Below, piece by piece: positions 27,305-34,430 of a stretch of DNA of 64,000 bases. Positions within the stretch are counted from its first letter, which is position 1, and the number at the start of each line of letters is the position of its first letter. The stretch covers positions 4,526,001 to 4,590,000 of the forward strand of contig NZ_CP082164.1 of the NCBI RefSeq assembly GCF_023101685.1, written 5' to 3'. This DNA is from Bradyrhizobium sp. 186 (GTDB lineage: Bacteria; Pseudomonadota; Alphaproteobacteria; Rhizobiales; Xanthobacteraceae). The position numbers and the translations under genes were made by a program. A model generated the notes under the pieces. The model did not search any database, was not told the origin of the DNA, and saw nothing but the letters and a program-made list of their open reading frames with translations.

Positions 27305-27940
27305 TCACTTGCCTCCCGGTGTATTCATAAACCCGGCCTGCCCCAGCGATGGGCATTGCGCCGCCCGTTCATCTCCAAGCAGTGCTCTAACCCAAGGTCT
27401 TGCAGCCTTCGGGACGCGCATGCGCGCGTATCGAAGCGCCGAATGAATGGCTGAAGCATATTGCTCTTCGCTGAACGCGGCTATAATGCAGGGCAGGCCG
27501 AGAAGGGTGACCGTGTCTACGATCGTTCGGGAAGCCCATCGTTGTACGAAGACGGTGCTGGCTTTTTTCTCATCGATCACTGGAATCGCTGCCGCGTGAC
27601 TCATCGCATAGGCTATGGTTGCGGCTTCGCCGTCGTCGAGCCCCGCCGTTAGGTCGCCATCCGTCAGTTCACGAAACAAGGCGCGCGCGCCATCGTCCAT
27701 CCGGACGCGTTGCAGCAATCGAGAATCCAGCAGTGCGGCAATTTCGGACTGAATATCCTGTTCGGGAAGAGGATGTCGGCGCAGCTCCTCAAAAGCATAG
27801 TCCTCAACGAGCATGCGTCGATTTGCGGCTTTGACCAGTTCTCCGGCTATCCCTGTTCCGAGCAGGTTGATTAGTGCGCTTGCATCCAGAACCAGCCAGC
27901 AGCCCAACGGCAGTTCAATTGAGGGAGATCGCGAATTCAT
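27305..27940 (-). CDS. PIN-domain ribonuclease-like protein (toxin-type)
   Basis: The start at the ATG at 27940 (MNSRSPSIELPLGCW) is chosen over 27964; either overlaps the upstream gene. PIN motifs are the first Asp in WLVLDASALINLLGTG, the central Glu in VEDYAFEELRRH, the acidic block GLDDGEAATIAYA and VIDEKKAST. PIN proteins cut RNA with two metals and commonly act as toxins. At about 211 aa it is longer than a VapC (about 130). It is the last gene of the operon whose other members are an XRE-ImmA protein, a QueC-like enzyme and a 195-aa protein. The overlap of 26 bp with the XRE-ImmA gene implies coupling and makes that protein a candidate antitoxin or regulator. Confidence 0.75.
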   Translation of the reverse strand: MNSRSPSIELPLGCWLVLDASALINLLGTGIAGELVKAANRRMLVEDYAFEELRRHPLPEQDIQSEIAALLDSRLLQRVRMDDGARALFRELTDGDLTAGLDDGEAATIAYAMSHAAAIPVIDEKKASTVFVQRWASRTIVDTVTLLGLPCIIAAFSEEQYASAIHSALRYARMRVPKAARPWVRALLGDERAAQCPSLGQAGFMNTPGGK

Positions 27941-29069
27941 CGCCTTCACCTCCCCCAAAAGCATCGAGAAGGTGCCTGACTTCTACCCTGTCCATGTCCA
28001 GCATGCGTGCCAGCTGCCCCTCGGACAAAAGCCCCCGGCGATAGGCGGAAGACGCGAGTTGAGCGAGCCTGGGGTTATGGGGCAAGTTGGGAGAGGCCGG
28101 CGCGACGTCGCCGATCACACCACGGACAAATTCGCGGTTGAAGCCACGCTCACGCAAGCTATCAAACGTCCCCTGCGGCACAAGTTCAAGACGTTCTAAT
28201 TGTCTGCACATGGCCTCGGGCGAAACGTGGAACATGTGGGACATTAGAATGAGATGGCGCGGCGTAAAGCGGCGGTCGGATTCGATCGTTTCCTGAAACT
28301 TACGCCTGACCGCGGCTGGCGGCATCAGGAACGCGAGCGAGAATGCCGTCGCAAAGCGCTCGTCCGCGGTCGTTGCATTTTCATCCAACTCCACAATATC
28401 AACGAACGAACGGCTGCCGACAAAGTGGCCCGTTTCGTGAGCAGCGGTTAGTGCGCGGCGTTCCCAGGGATGTCGTGCGTTCAAAACCATGCACGCGCCG
28501 ACGATGGGATCGTAACCGAAAAGACCGGATATTTCTGATGGAAGGGGCCTGATGAAAACGCGTATGCCGAGTTCCTGCTCAAGAAGTGAGACAATGTCGG
28601 ATATAGGGGAAAGCCCTACGCCCAACCGGTGCCGAAGAGCCATTGCTGCTTCTTCGGCCTGTCGTTCTATAGAGCCGGGCAGGATCCGTTGTTCAGGAGG
28701 GTAACTTGGAGAGAATTCAATGCCGAGCATGCGTTCCAATTCGACGGTGGACGCGGCAAGTTTATTGAGCGTGTTGATAGCGGAGATCGTTTCTTGTTTC
28801 TCTGAACCTTGTCGTCGAAAGCGGGCGTTTAAATCGATATGGACGGCATCCCTTGCAACAAACCGATTTACGGAGCTGCCATAGAAATGCGCGAGCTGCT
28901 CCAGCTCTTCGGGCTTCACCTTTCGCCCGCCCTTCTCAATCGAAATCAAGGTTTGACGAGAGACGCCAATGGCGTTGGCGGCGTCGTCCTGCGTCTTTCC
29001 AGCAGAATTCCGAGCCGTTTTTAATCGCTCGCCCATTTCGAGCGCGGACATTTCTTCAAGACGTGACAT
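27915..29069 (-). CDS. XRE-family regulator fused to ImmA/IrrE metallopeptidase
   Basis: Residues 13-70 are a helix-turn-helix: RLKTARNSAGKTQDDAANAI, then GVSRQTLISIEKGGRK. The C-terminal domain has the zinc motif HETGH (211-215) and downstream ADERFATAFSLAFLMP with the probable third ligand Glu237, the signature of ImmA/IrrE (M78) proteases. Such fusions sense a trigger and cleave a repressor or themselves, controlling integrative elements, stress responses or toxin-antitoxin pairs. It follows the QueC-like gene by 4 bp and overlaps the PIN gene. The dyad at 31034-31077, ahead of the operon's first gene, is a plausible binding site for its HTH. Confidence 0.88.
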   Translation of the reverse strand: MSRLEEMSALEMGERLKTARNSAGKTQDDAANAIGVSRQTLISIEKGGRKVKPEELEQLAHFYGSSVNRFVARDAVHIDLNARFRRQGSEKQETISAINTLNKLAASTVELERMLGIEFSPSYPPEQRILPGSIERQAEEAAMALRHRLGVGLSPISDIVSLLEQELGIRVFIRPLPSEISGLFGYDPIVGACMVLNARHPWERRALTAAHETGHFVGSRSFVDIVELDENATTADERFATAFSLAFLMPPAAVRRKFQETIESDRRFTPRHLILMSHMFHVSPEAMCRQLERLELVPQGTFDSLRERGFNREFVRGVIGDVAPASPNLPHNPRLAQLASSAYRRGLLSEGQLARMLDMDRVEVRHLLDAFGGGEGDEFAISLN

Positions 29070-29073
29070 GGTT

Positions 29074-30423
29074 TTATTCTCTGACTAAGTGGTTCAAGAA
29101 GCCGCCAGTTCCGTACGACTCGCGAAAAGCCGACCATTCGGCGGCATGGGCCAGCGTCAGGCTATGTATGGCGGTTGCTGTCGTGCCGGTGACGTCGTTT
29201 GCGATGTCCCACGCCGCGCGGCGGAAGACAGGATCACCAGCGCTCCGTTCAGCGAGTGCCGCCAGCGCGGTCATGCCGTGGGCTGCATGATGCGCAATCC
29301 CCTCATCGTTCGGCGTTGCCTGACGACCAGAGGAATCGCTGCGGCAACTATCCAGCGAAATGCCGGACAGATCGTCCCAAAAGTATGTGCCGTTCTCGAT
29401 CCCAGCCGCATAAAAGGTCGTGCGCCGCAGAAGACAACCGCTGCATACGCCGCAGTGGAAACCGCCCAGGCGATCGCGCGAACCCCTGACACAAGACCGG
29501 GTTTGCTCAAATCCATCGGCGATGTTGGATTTTATGGCTTCAATGAGCACCTGGCCCTTTGTACGGAACTGCTGCGGATGATCGAACCGTATGTTGCCGC
29601 CGAGCAAGCCGTTCACGAAGGCGGCCAGGCGGCGCGTAAAGCCGGGGTGCGTGGTGCGGTGAGGACATTCGTCCGCGTACGGGAGGAGACTGGGACCTAG
29701 CGCGCCAACGCCATTCTCGCCCACAACAATCCGGGGAGTGCGAATTTTCCTGGCGGCAAGCGCCGCCATGCTGAAGAATAGGAAAGTGCGCGTTCTGAAT
29801 GATATTTCGGGATGCGTGCCTACGGCGAACGAAACCGGCAGGTTGAGCCGCGGGGGTTGATGGTGTCCCGCCGCGTCAATGTCGCGGTTGCGGCGTTCGT
29901 CAATAGCGCGGGACGACGTTTGAATGCGCAGGGGCGACGGTCCACCGGCCTGCGAAGACAGAATCTGCCATTGCAGGAAACTGTCGAGCCCGTCACTGAA
30001 TGGCACAACGACGTATTCGCGTTCGAGAAAGTTGAAGCTGGATTGCGGGATGGTCAGAACTTCAGCGCCGGGCACGAAGGTAAAGTCCCAATCATCGCCC
30101 GTCACAAAGCTGAGCGCGTCCGTGAGGGGCGCGCTTACCCTGCGGTCGGCCCATCGGCTAGGGTCGCTGACGGGCAGCGTGAGCTCGATCGTCCGCTTCC
30201 AGCCGGAGGACCGGTTCCGGCGAGTGATCCTGTCCGCGTAGGCGACGGCTCCGGCGACAATAACCAGATCCTGCTCGACGGGTAATAGAAGGGTGGCGCT
30301 GTAATCCTGCAGGTGCTGTGGATTGAGTTTGATGTCCTTTCCGACAACGCACTGTGTAGCGCTGGTCGAAATTTCCGGGGAGGCGATACTGGGTCTAACG
30401 ACAATCCGCGCCGCGTTTGACAT
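29074..30423 (-). CDS. QueC/QatC-like PP-loop enzyme (449 aa)
   Basis: The ATP-pyrophosphatase PP-loop reads VVPFSDGLDSFLQ (Ser143 to Ser148). The zinc site resembles QueC: Cys311 followed by HCGVCSGCLLRR (Cys324, Cys327, Cys330). QueC (about 230 aa) makes 7-cyano-7-deazaguanine; this protein is nearly twice as long, with an extra N-terminal domain of about 135 residues, like QatC of the Qat antiphage system and the QueC-like enzymes of type IV CBASS. No other queuosine-pathway gene (queD, queE, folE) is present. The start overlaps the stop of the upstream 195-aa gene. A role in defence by modifying a nucleobase or a protein is inferred from these precedents. Confidence 0.8.
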   Translation of the reverse strand: MSNAARIVVRPSIASPEISTSATQCVVGKDIKLNPQHLQDYSATLLLPVEQDLVIVAGAVAYADRITRRNRSSGWKRTIELTLPVSDPSRWADRRVSAPLTDALSFVTGDDWDFTFVPGAEVLTIPQSSFNFLEREYVVVPFSDGLDSFLQWQILSSQAGGPSPLRIQTSSRAIDERRNRDIDAAGHHQPPRLNLPVSFAVGTHPEISFRTRTFLFFSMAALAARKIRTPRIVVGENGVGALGPSLLPYADECPHRTTHPGFTRRLAAFVNGLLGGNIRFDHPQQFRTKGQVLIEAIKSNIADGFEQTRSCVRGSRDRLGGFHCGVCSGCLLRRTTFYAAGIENGTYFWDDLSGISLDSCRSDSSGRQATPNDEGIAHHAAHGMTALAALAERSAGDPVFRRAAWDIANDVTGTTATAIHSLTLAHAAEWSAFRESYGTGGFLNHLVRE

Positions 30424-31010
30424 TAGACGCCACCATTGCGGAACGTGCCGCCAAGCAAATCTTCGTCTGCGGAAAGACGATGCGCGGGCCGGGCAACACT
30501 GGCGCCCGGCTGAAGCTCAAGTAGCGACTCGGCGCGGCTGAGACAATCGATCGATGCGGCGTCTTTGCGCATTTGGCTGATGCCACTGCGCGCGCGAGGG
30601 TCGTCAGAGCCGAGCAATACCGGCTCAGCGGCCCGAATGTCGGCGTCGTTCCGGGCAGATAAAGCTTCGCCAAATCCCTGCGTAATCGCATCCCGCAGTG
30701 CTTGACCTTCAGCGACACGACGCTGGACGCAGGACAGCATGTCGACTTCCAGCTGGCCGCCGCTGCCGCCGACGTCGCGCGGATGAGCGACGCCATCCAG
30801 GGGGCCAAACAAATCAGGAAGGCCCTGTAGATGCGCCTTTATGCCATTCAGAAAACCAGCGGATATTTCGCGCTTGCAAGCGTCATCCATCGCGACGGCC
30901 AGGGCCTCAACCGAGCGTCCGGTTACGCGGTCGGCCTCGCGAAGAGCGCACTTGACCCACTGCTGAACCTTAGCAGGACGGGGGACGCTTCTGTGGATGT
31001 CGTCACGCAT
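30423..31010 (-). CDS. Hypothetical protein, first gene of QueC-like operon (195 aa)
   Basis: I do not recognise it. It is soluble and mostly helical (VQQWVKCALREADRVTGRSV), with no membrane segment. Its C-terminus reads EDLLGGTFRNGGV, rich in glycine and probably flexible. Its stop overlaps the start of the QueC-like gene, so the two are coupled and may form a complex, as QatB does with QatC. It does not show the MGTS-type N-terminus I recall for QatB. The ATG at 31010 has GAGG upstream at short spacing. The dyad at 31034-31077 lies just ahead of it. Confidence 0.6.
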   Translation of the reverse strand: MRDDIHRSVPRPAKVQQWVKCALREADRVTGRSVEALAVAMDDACKREISAGFLNGIKAHLQGLPDLFGPLDGVAHPRDVGGSGGQLEVDMLSCVQRRVAEGQALRDAITQGFGEALSARNDADIRAAEPVLLGSDDPRARSGISQMRKDAASIDCLSRAESLLELQPGASVARPAHRLSADEDLLGGTFRNGGV

Positions 31011-31033
31011 GCCTCATCTTGGGCACGAAAATC

Positions 31034-31077
31034 GTACAATGTCAAATAAAAGATGAATCATCTGTCAGACATTGTAC
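31034..31077. promoter_or_regulatory. Operator-like dyad ahead of the QueC-like/ImmA/PIN operon
   Basis: GTACAATGTC at 31034-31043 is perfectly inverted at 31068-31077 (GACATTGTAC). A second, nested dyad lies between them: AGATGA (31051-31056) and TCATCT (31058-31063). The outer arms lie 24 to 67 bp upstream of the first start codon. The operon encodes its own XRE protein, so autoregulation is the simplest reading. Confidence 0.65.
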
Positions 31078-31217
31078 AAATTTGTCTGTCTGGCACACTT
31101 ACAAAGGCCGAATCGCAGCCATATGTCGGCTCTCGACCATTCGGTAACAATCCTTCGCGCAAGAGGATTCTGAACCCTTCGCCGGAGGGACTCGATCCCG
31201 CTTCCCGCCGCGGGCGG

Positions 31218-31327
31218 CGCTATGCTGAAGCTCCTGCGACTGCCTTTTTAACCGGTCTCAGGATAGCAGTCGGTCCCGCGTCACGGCTTCGTCGTCGCTA
31301 TGCTGACGCTCCTGCGGCTGCATTTTT
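31218..31327 (+). repeat. Two imperfect direct repeats in a gene-poor stretch
   Basis: CGCTATGCTGAAGCTCCTGC at 31218 recurs with few changes at 31296 (78 bp apart), each followed by a T-rich run. A shorter copy (CGCTATGCTGAGC) lies at 32683. The whole 31078-31541 interval has no convincing gene. Confidence 0.5.
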
Positions 31328-31541
31328 GTTTTCGTTTTTGTCAGTGCCAGCCGTTCGGCTGAATTTTTTTATTTGAAGTCGGGGCCTGCGGCCCCCAGGC
31401 CATTAAGGCCAAGCCCCCATGAAGAATGGGGGGCGGAAACCGGCGGGCCGTGTAGTCGCCCCAAGGAAGAGGGGGCTCCGGCCCGCACCACCCCGCTCGT
31501 TTTCCGGCCTGTGACGGCCAACCCCCGCTCATCGGCGCTCG

Positions 31542-31577
31542 CCTAGTTCCGGTTGCATGCGCAACCGGCAAACTAGG
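31542..31577 (+). promoter_or_regulatory. Hairpin overlapping the ardC ribosome-binding site
   Basis: CCGGTTGC (31549-31556) pairs with GCAACCGG (31561-31568) around the loop ATGC. CCTAGTT (31542-31548) pairs with AACTAGG (31571-31577) after a two-base bulge. The AGGAG Shine-Dalgarno (31575-31579) starts inside the right arm. The element could act as a translational control hairpin or a DNA operator. Confidence 0.55.
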
Positions 31578-31585
31578 AGCAGAAG

Positions 31586-32503
31586 ATGAGAACCGATGTT
31601 TATGAAAGGATTACCAATCAGATCGTTTCCGAATTAGAGAAAGGGGTTAGGCCCTGGCACCAGCCGTGGAAAGCAGAGCACACCGCCGGACGCATCACGC
31701 GACCGCTGCGGGGGAATGGAGTCCCTTATCAGGGTATCAATGTTCTGACGCTGTGGTCGGCAGCCATCGAGAAGGGCTACGCCGCTCCGATCTGGATGAC
31801 TTTCAAGCAGGCGCTGGAATTGAAAGCCTACGTCCGCAAGGGCGAGCAAGGCAGTCTGGTCGTTTACGCAGACAAGATCATCCGCACCGAGACAGATCAG
31901 GCTACCGGCGAGGAGAGCGAGCACGCGATCCCCTTCATGAAGGGTTACACCGTCTTTAACGTCGAGCAGATCGAAGGGTTGCCCGAGCATTACTACGGAA
32001 AACCGGAAGCTCTCACCGACCCCGTGCAGCGCATTGGGCATGCCGAAGACTTTTTCGCCGCGACTGGTGCGAATGTCATTCACGGCGGCAGCCGCGCTTG
32101 TTACGTCCCTTCCACCGACAACATCCATATGCCCTGTATCGATTTTTTCCATGATGCCGAGAGCTACTACGCCGTGCGCGCTCACGAGACGATCCATTGG
32201 ACTCGTCACGGCTCTCGCCTCAATCGCGAATTCGGACGCAAGCGATTCGGCGACGAGGGTTACGCGATGGAAGAGCTTGTCGCTGAGCTTGGTTCAGCGT
32301 TCCTTTCCGCCGACCTCGAATTGACCCCCGAGGTTCGGGAGGATCACGCCGCCTATATCGCGTCATGGATCAAGGTTCTGAAGAACGACAAACGGGCGAT
32401 CTTCACCGCCGCATCCCACGCCCAGCGCGCGACGGATTTCCTGAACGGCTTGCAGAAGCCTTCTTCGCAGGAAGCCATCTCCGCTCAGGCCGACGCGGCC
32501 TGA
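31586..32503 (+). CDS. ardC: Antirestriction protein ArdC
   Basis: The N-terminal ArdC single-strand-DNA-binding domain reads YERITNQIVSELEKGVRPWH then LRGNGVPYQGINVLTLW. The C-terminal zincin-like metallopeptidase domain has HETIHWTRH (His200, Glu201, His204) and a following EELVAELGSAFL. The length of 305 aa is normal. ArdC is carried by plasmids and integrative elements and protects incoming single-stranded DNA from restriction in the recipient. AGGAG lies 7 bp upstream of the ATG, partly inside a hairpin. It fits the mobilisable nature of the island. Confidence 0.92.
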   Translation: MRTDVYERITNQIVSELEKGVRPWHQPWKAEHTAGRITRPLRGNGVPYQGINVLTLWSAAIEKGYAAPIWMTFKQALELKAYVRKGEQGSLVVYADKIIRTETDQATGEESEHAIPFMKGYTVFNVEQIEGLPEHYYGKPEALTDPVQRIGHAEDFFAATGANVIHGGSRACYVPSTDNIHMPCIDFFHDAESYYAVRAHETIHWTRHGSRLNREFGRKRFGDEGYAMEELVAELGSAFLSADLELTPEVREDHAAYIASWIKVLKNDKRAIFTAASHAQRATDFLNGLQKPSSQEAISAQADAA

Positions 32504-32505
32504 GC

Positions 32506-32742
32506 GGAGACGCATCATGGCAAAGCCTGACATTGTCCTTGGGCCATGCATCTAGCTGGCAACGCCTCTGCGAACTTCGGCGGCAACAGCTTGAGGCAAT
32601 TCAAGCCGCCCAGCCTCGGCAACTCGCTCTGTTCGAGCTAAAAGACGATTGCCGTCCTGCGACCGAGCGGACTGCAGCCGGCCGCTATGCTGAGCCGACC
32701 TTTTTTGCCGCTACGCCTGCGCGCCGAGAAAGCGAGGGATAA
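32506..32742 (+). pseudogene. Fragment of a small plasmid/ICE-type protein, no canonical start
   Basis: The frame ending at the TAA at 32740 encodes SLTLSLGHASSWQRLCELRR, then QPRQLALFELKDDCRPATER and TAAGRYAEP. This resembles the C-terminal half of small hypothetical proteins I recall next to ardC on plasmids. No ATG or GTG precedes it in frame after the ardC stop (32503); only CTG (32527) and TTG (32533) are available. It is probably truncated, or translated by coupling from ardC. Confidence 0.4.
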
Positions 32743-33106
32743 TCGTTGCATGATTTCCACACTTGTTGCCGCTCCCTGAGCACACCCCGTTAATCGCAAT
32801 GCCAGGCGCTTCAGCGCGCTTCCCAGGTTTTCGGCGGCGGTTAAGGGCGTCGGTCGCTCATTTCCTTGATGTTCCTTTCGATCAGAAAGCCAGTACCAGC
32901 GGCTTTGAATTTATGGGTTTATACCCGCGCGCGCTTCGCCTTCAAGGCCGCTCGTTTCAGTCGCCTTCGGCTCCCTGCCAACTCCGCGCCGCTTCGCGGT
33001 GCCCTGCGTGCAGCCTTTGAACGCGCCGCTTTTCCGCGCGGGCCTGTGTGCCCCACGAAGCCGCGCAAGGTGCATGGCTTTCAAACCAAGTACGAAGGAA
33101 CATCAA
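32743..33106. other. Intergenic stretch with short GC-rich inverted motifs
   Basis: About 360 bp without a gene. It contains several short palindromic strings around GCGCTTCGCC, CGCCTTCGGC and CGCCGCTTCGCGGTG between 32930 and 33000. I could not assign a function. The open frames have no product I recognise. Confidence 0.35.
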
Positions 33107-33322
33107 ATGAGCAGCCCAACCAACCGCCCGAGCCACCGGGTTTACGCCGTGACCAAGAACGGTGAGCGCAGTTTCTGGCAGCCGATAGGAGCAGCCTGGG
33201 TGCACAGCGACGGTTGGGGCTTCAATGTGAAGCTCGATTACCTCCCGCTTAACGGCGCGGAGATCGTCATTCGCAAGCCGAAGGTCGAAGAGGCCGACGC
33301 GCCGGCAGGCGAAGCGGCCTAA
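33107..33322 (+). CDS. Small conserved plasmid/ICE protein (71 aa)
   Basis: The ATG at 33107 follows AAGGA at a good distance. The protein opens MSSPTNRPSHRVYAVTKNGE, then FWQPIGAAWVHSDGWGFNVK and YLPLNGAEIVIRKPK. From memory, very similar short proteins recur beside ardC in plasmids and integrative elements without known function; the sequence looks like a small beta-rich fold. A strong hairpin follows 7 bp after the stop. Confidence 0.7.
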   Translation: MSSPTNRPSHRVYAVTKNGERSFWQPIGAAWVHSDGWGFNVKLDYLPLNGAEIVIRKPKVEEADAPAGEAA

Positions 33323-33329
33323 TCGTTCT

Positions 33330-33351
33330 GGGGCCGCCTTCGGGCGGCCCC
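33330..33351 (+). terminator. Hairpin with UUCG loop after the 71-aa gene
   Basis: GGGGCCGCC (33330-33338) pairs perfectly with GGCGGCCCC (33343-33351) around the stable loop TTCG. No long T-run follows, so it is a strong stem of uncertain termination efficiency. Confidence 0.65.
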
Positions 33352-33482
33352 ACGTGCTATGAACCGGAGGATTGCTGCGACGGGCCAATTTAGTGCATCT
33401 CCAGGTAGATTGTGTTACAAAAGCCTTGCTATTCAAAATGGTTCTTTGGAACAATTCGATTCTGAGGTTGGGAGTAACCCCG

Positions 33483-34427
33483 ATGACCAAGCGCAATTTG
33501 TCAGTGGCTACCGTTTTGCTATTTCTTATCTCCAGCCCGGCCGTCGGCAAGGATATGTTCAAAACCTTTACCCAGCCCCACACGATAATTACCGGCGACG
33601 ACTCAGCGTTGCCAGCCCCAGCGCCGCCCCAAAAAACACCGGACTTACCCGCAGGAGGGAGTGGTCCGATAAATCCGCAGCAACCGCTACCGAAGCAATC
33701 CGCTCCTCCAGCTACAACCCCAGCGCCTAAGGTGCCGACCGCTAAACAATATCAAGATATGTTCAACAAGGCGGTTGCGGACACGGTTCGATCTCTCGAT
33801 GTGTCCCAAGACCTAATTACCTTCGGTGGTCACGGACGTAAGCGAGACATCGATCGCGCCAACACGGAAGAAGACAAATCAAGGCTCGTGCGCGAGGGCA
33901 GTCAGAAGGCCAAGACCGAAAAGATCAACGGTTTAAAAAACCAACTGCAGGATAAAGAGCGCGAGATTCGCAGATGGAAGCAGATCATCGCAAAGTACCC
34001 AGCGGTTTCAAAGCAGCAAGACTTGTTGATCGATTTTGCTAAAGCAAGGCTCGAATACATCGGCCACTTGCAGAACAATCTGGATATGGCGTCGAAGGCG
34101 GTCCAGGATTCCGACGCCGCCCTACATATGTTTGTGACCCTCGTTCAATCGTCAAAAACACAGAGGAATACTAGAGCGGCGGATGTTTGGGATGATGTCC
34201 TCCAAACATTAGCGGATTCGATCAAAGGTTCGCATCAAACGACCGCCGCTTACGTCGTGAAGGCGATCGAAGGAGGCAGCCCAGCTGCTGTCGTTACATT
34301 TTTGACGGAACTTTCCGGGCTTCGAGGCGCCTTGCAATCCATTCAGCAAACCCAAGAACAGAATCTTGAAAGTTGTTTGAAGGAGAAGCAGAGTCTAGAG
34401 CTTCAACTCGCAGAATTGAATAAGTAG
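33483..34427 (+). CDS. Exported coiled-coil protein, first gene of toxin cassette (314 aa)
   Basis: The start is the ATG at 33483 (MTKRNLSVATVLLFLISSPA); the open frame to 33372 is unlikely to be translated. Residues 1-22 form a signal peptide ending SPAVGK. A proline-rich segment (about 40-85) follows. From about 130 to 215 the sequence is strongly coiled-coil (KTEKINGLKNQLQDKEREIR), and the C-terminus is again coiled-coil (KEKQSLELQLAELNK). I recognise no family. The next gene begins 3 bp after its stop. The three genes at 33483-37561 form an AT-richer block, which suggests separate acquisition. Confidence 0.65.
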   Translation: MTKRNLSVATVLLFLISSPAVGKDMFKTFTQPHTIITGDDSALPAPAPPQKTPDLPAGGSGPINPQQPLPKQSAPPATTPAPKVPTAKQYQDMFNKAVADTVRSLDVSQDLITFGGHGRKRDIDRANTEEDKSRLVREGSQKAKTEKINGLKNQLQDKEREIRRWKQIIAKYPAVSKQQDLLIDFAKARLEYIGHLQNNLDMASKAVQDSDAALHMFVTLVQSSKTQRNTRAADVWDDVLQTLADSIKGSHQTTAAYVVKAIEGGSPAAVVTFLTELSGLRGALQSIQQTQEQNLESCLKEKQSLELQLAELNK

Positions 34428-34430
34428 CCA

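Noticed and set aside
29074..30423. Queuosine biosynthesis operon
   Set aside because: The QueC-like protein is twice the usual size and no queD, queE, queF or folE lies nearby.
29074..31010. Complete Qat system
   Set aside because: Only a QatC-like protein is recognisable. The 195-aa neighbour does not look like QatB, and no QatA ATPase or TatD-type QatD is present.
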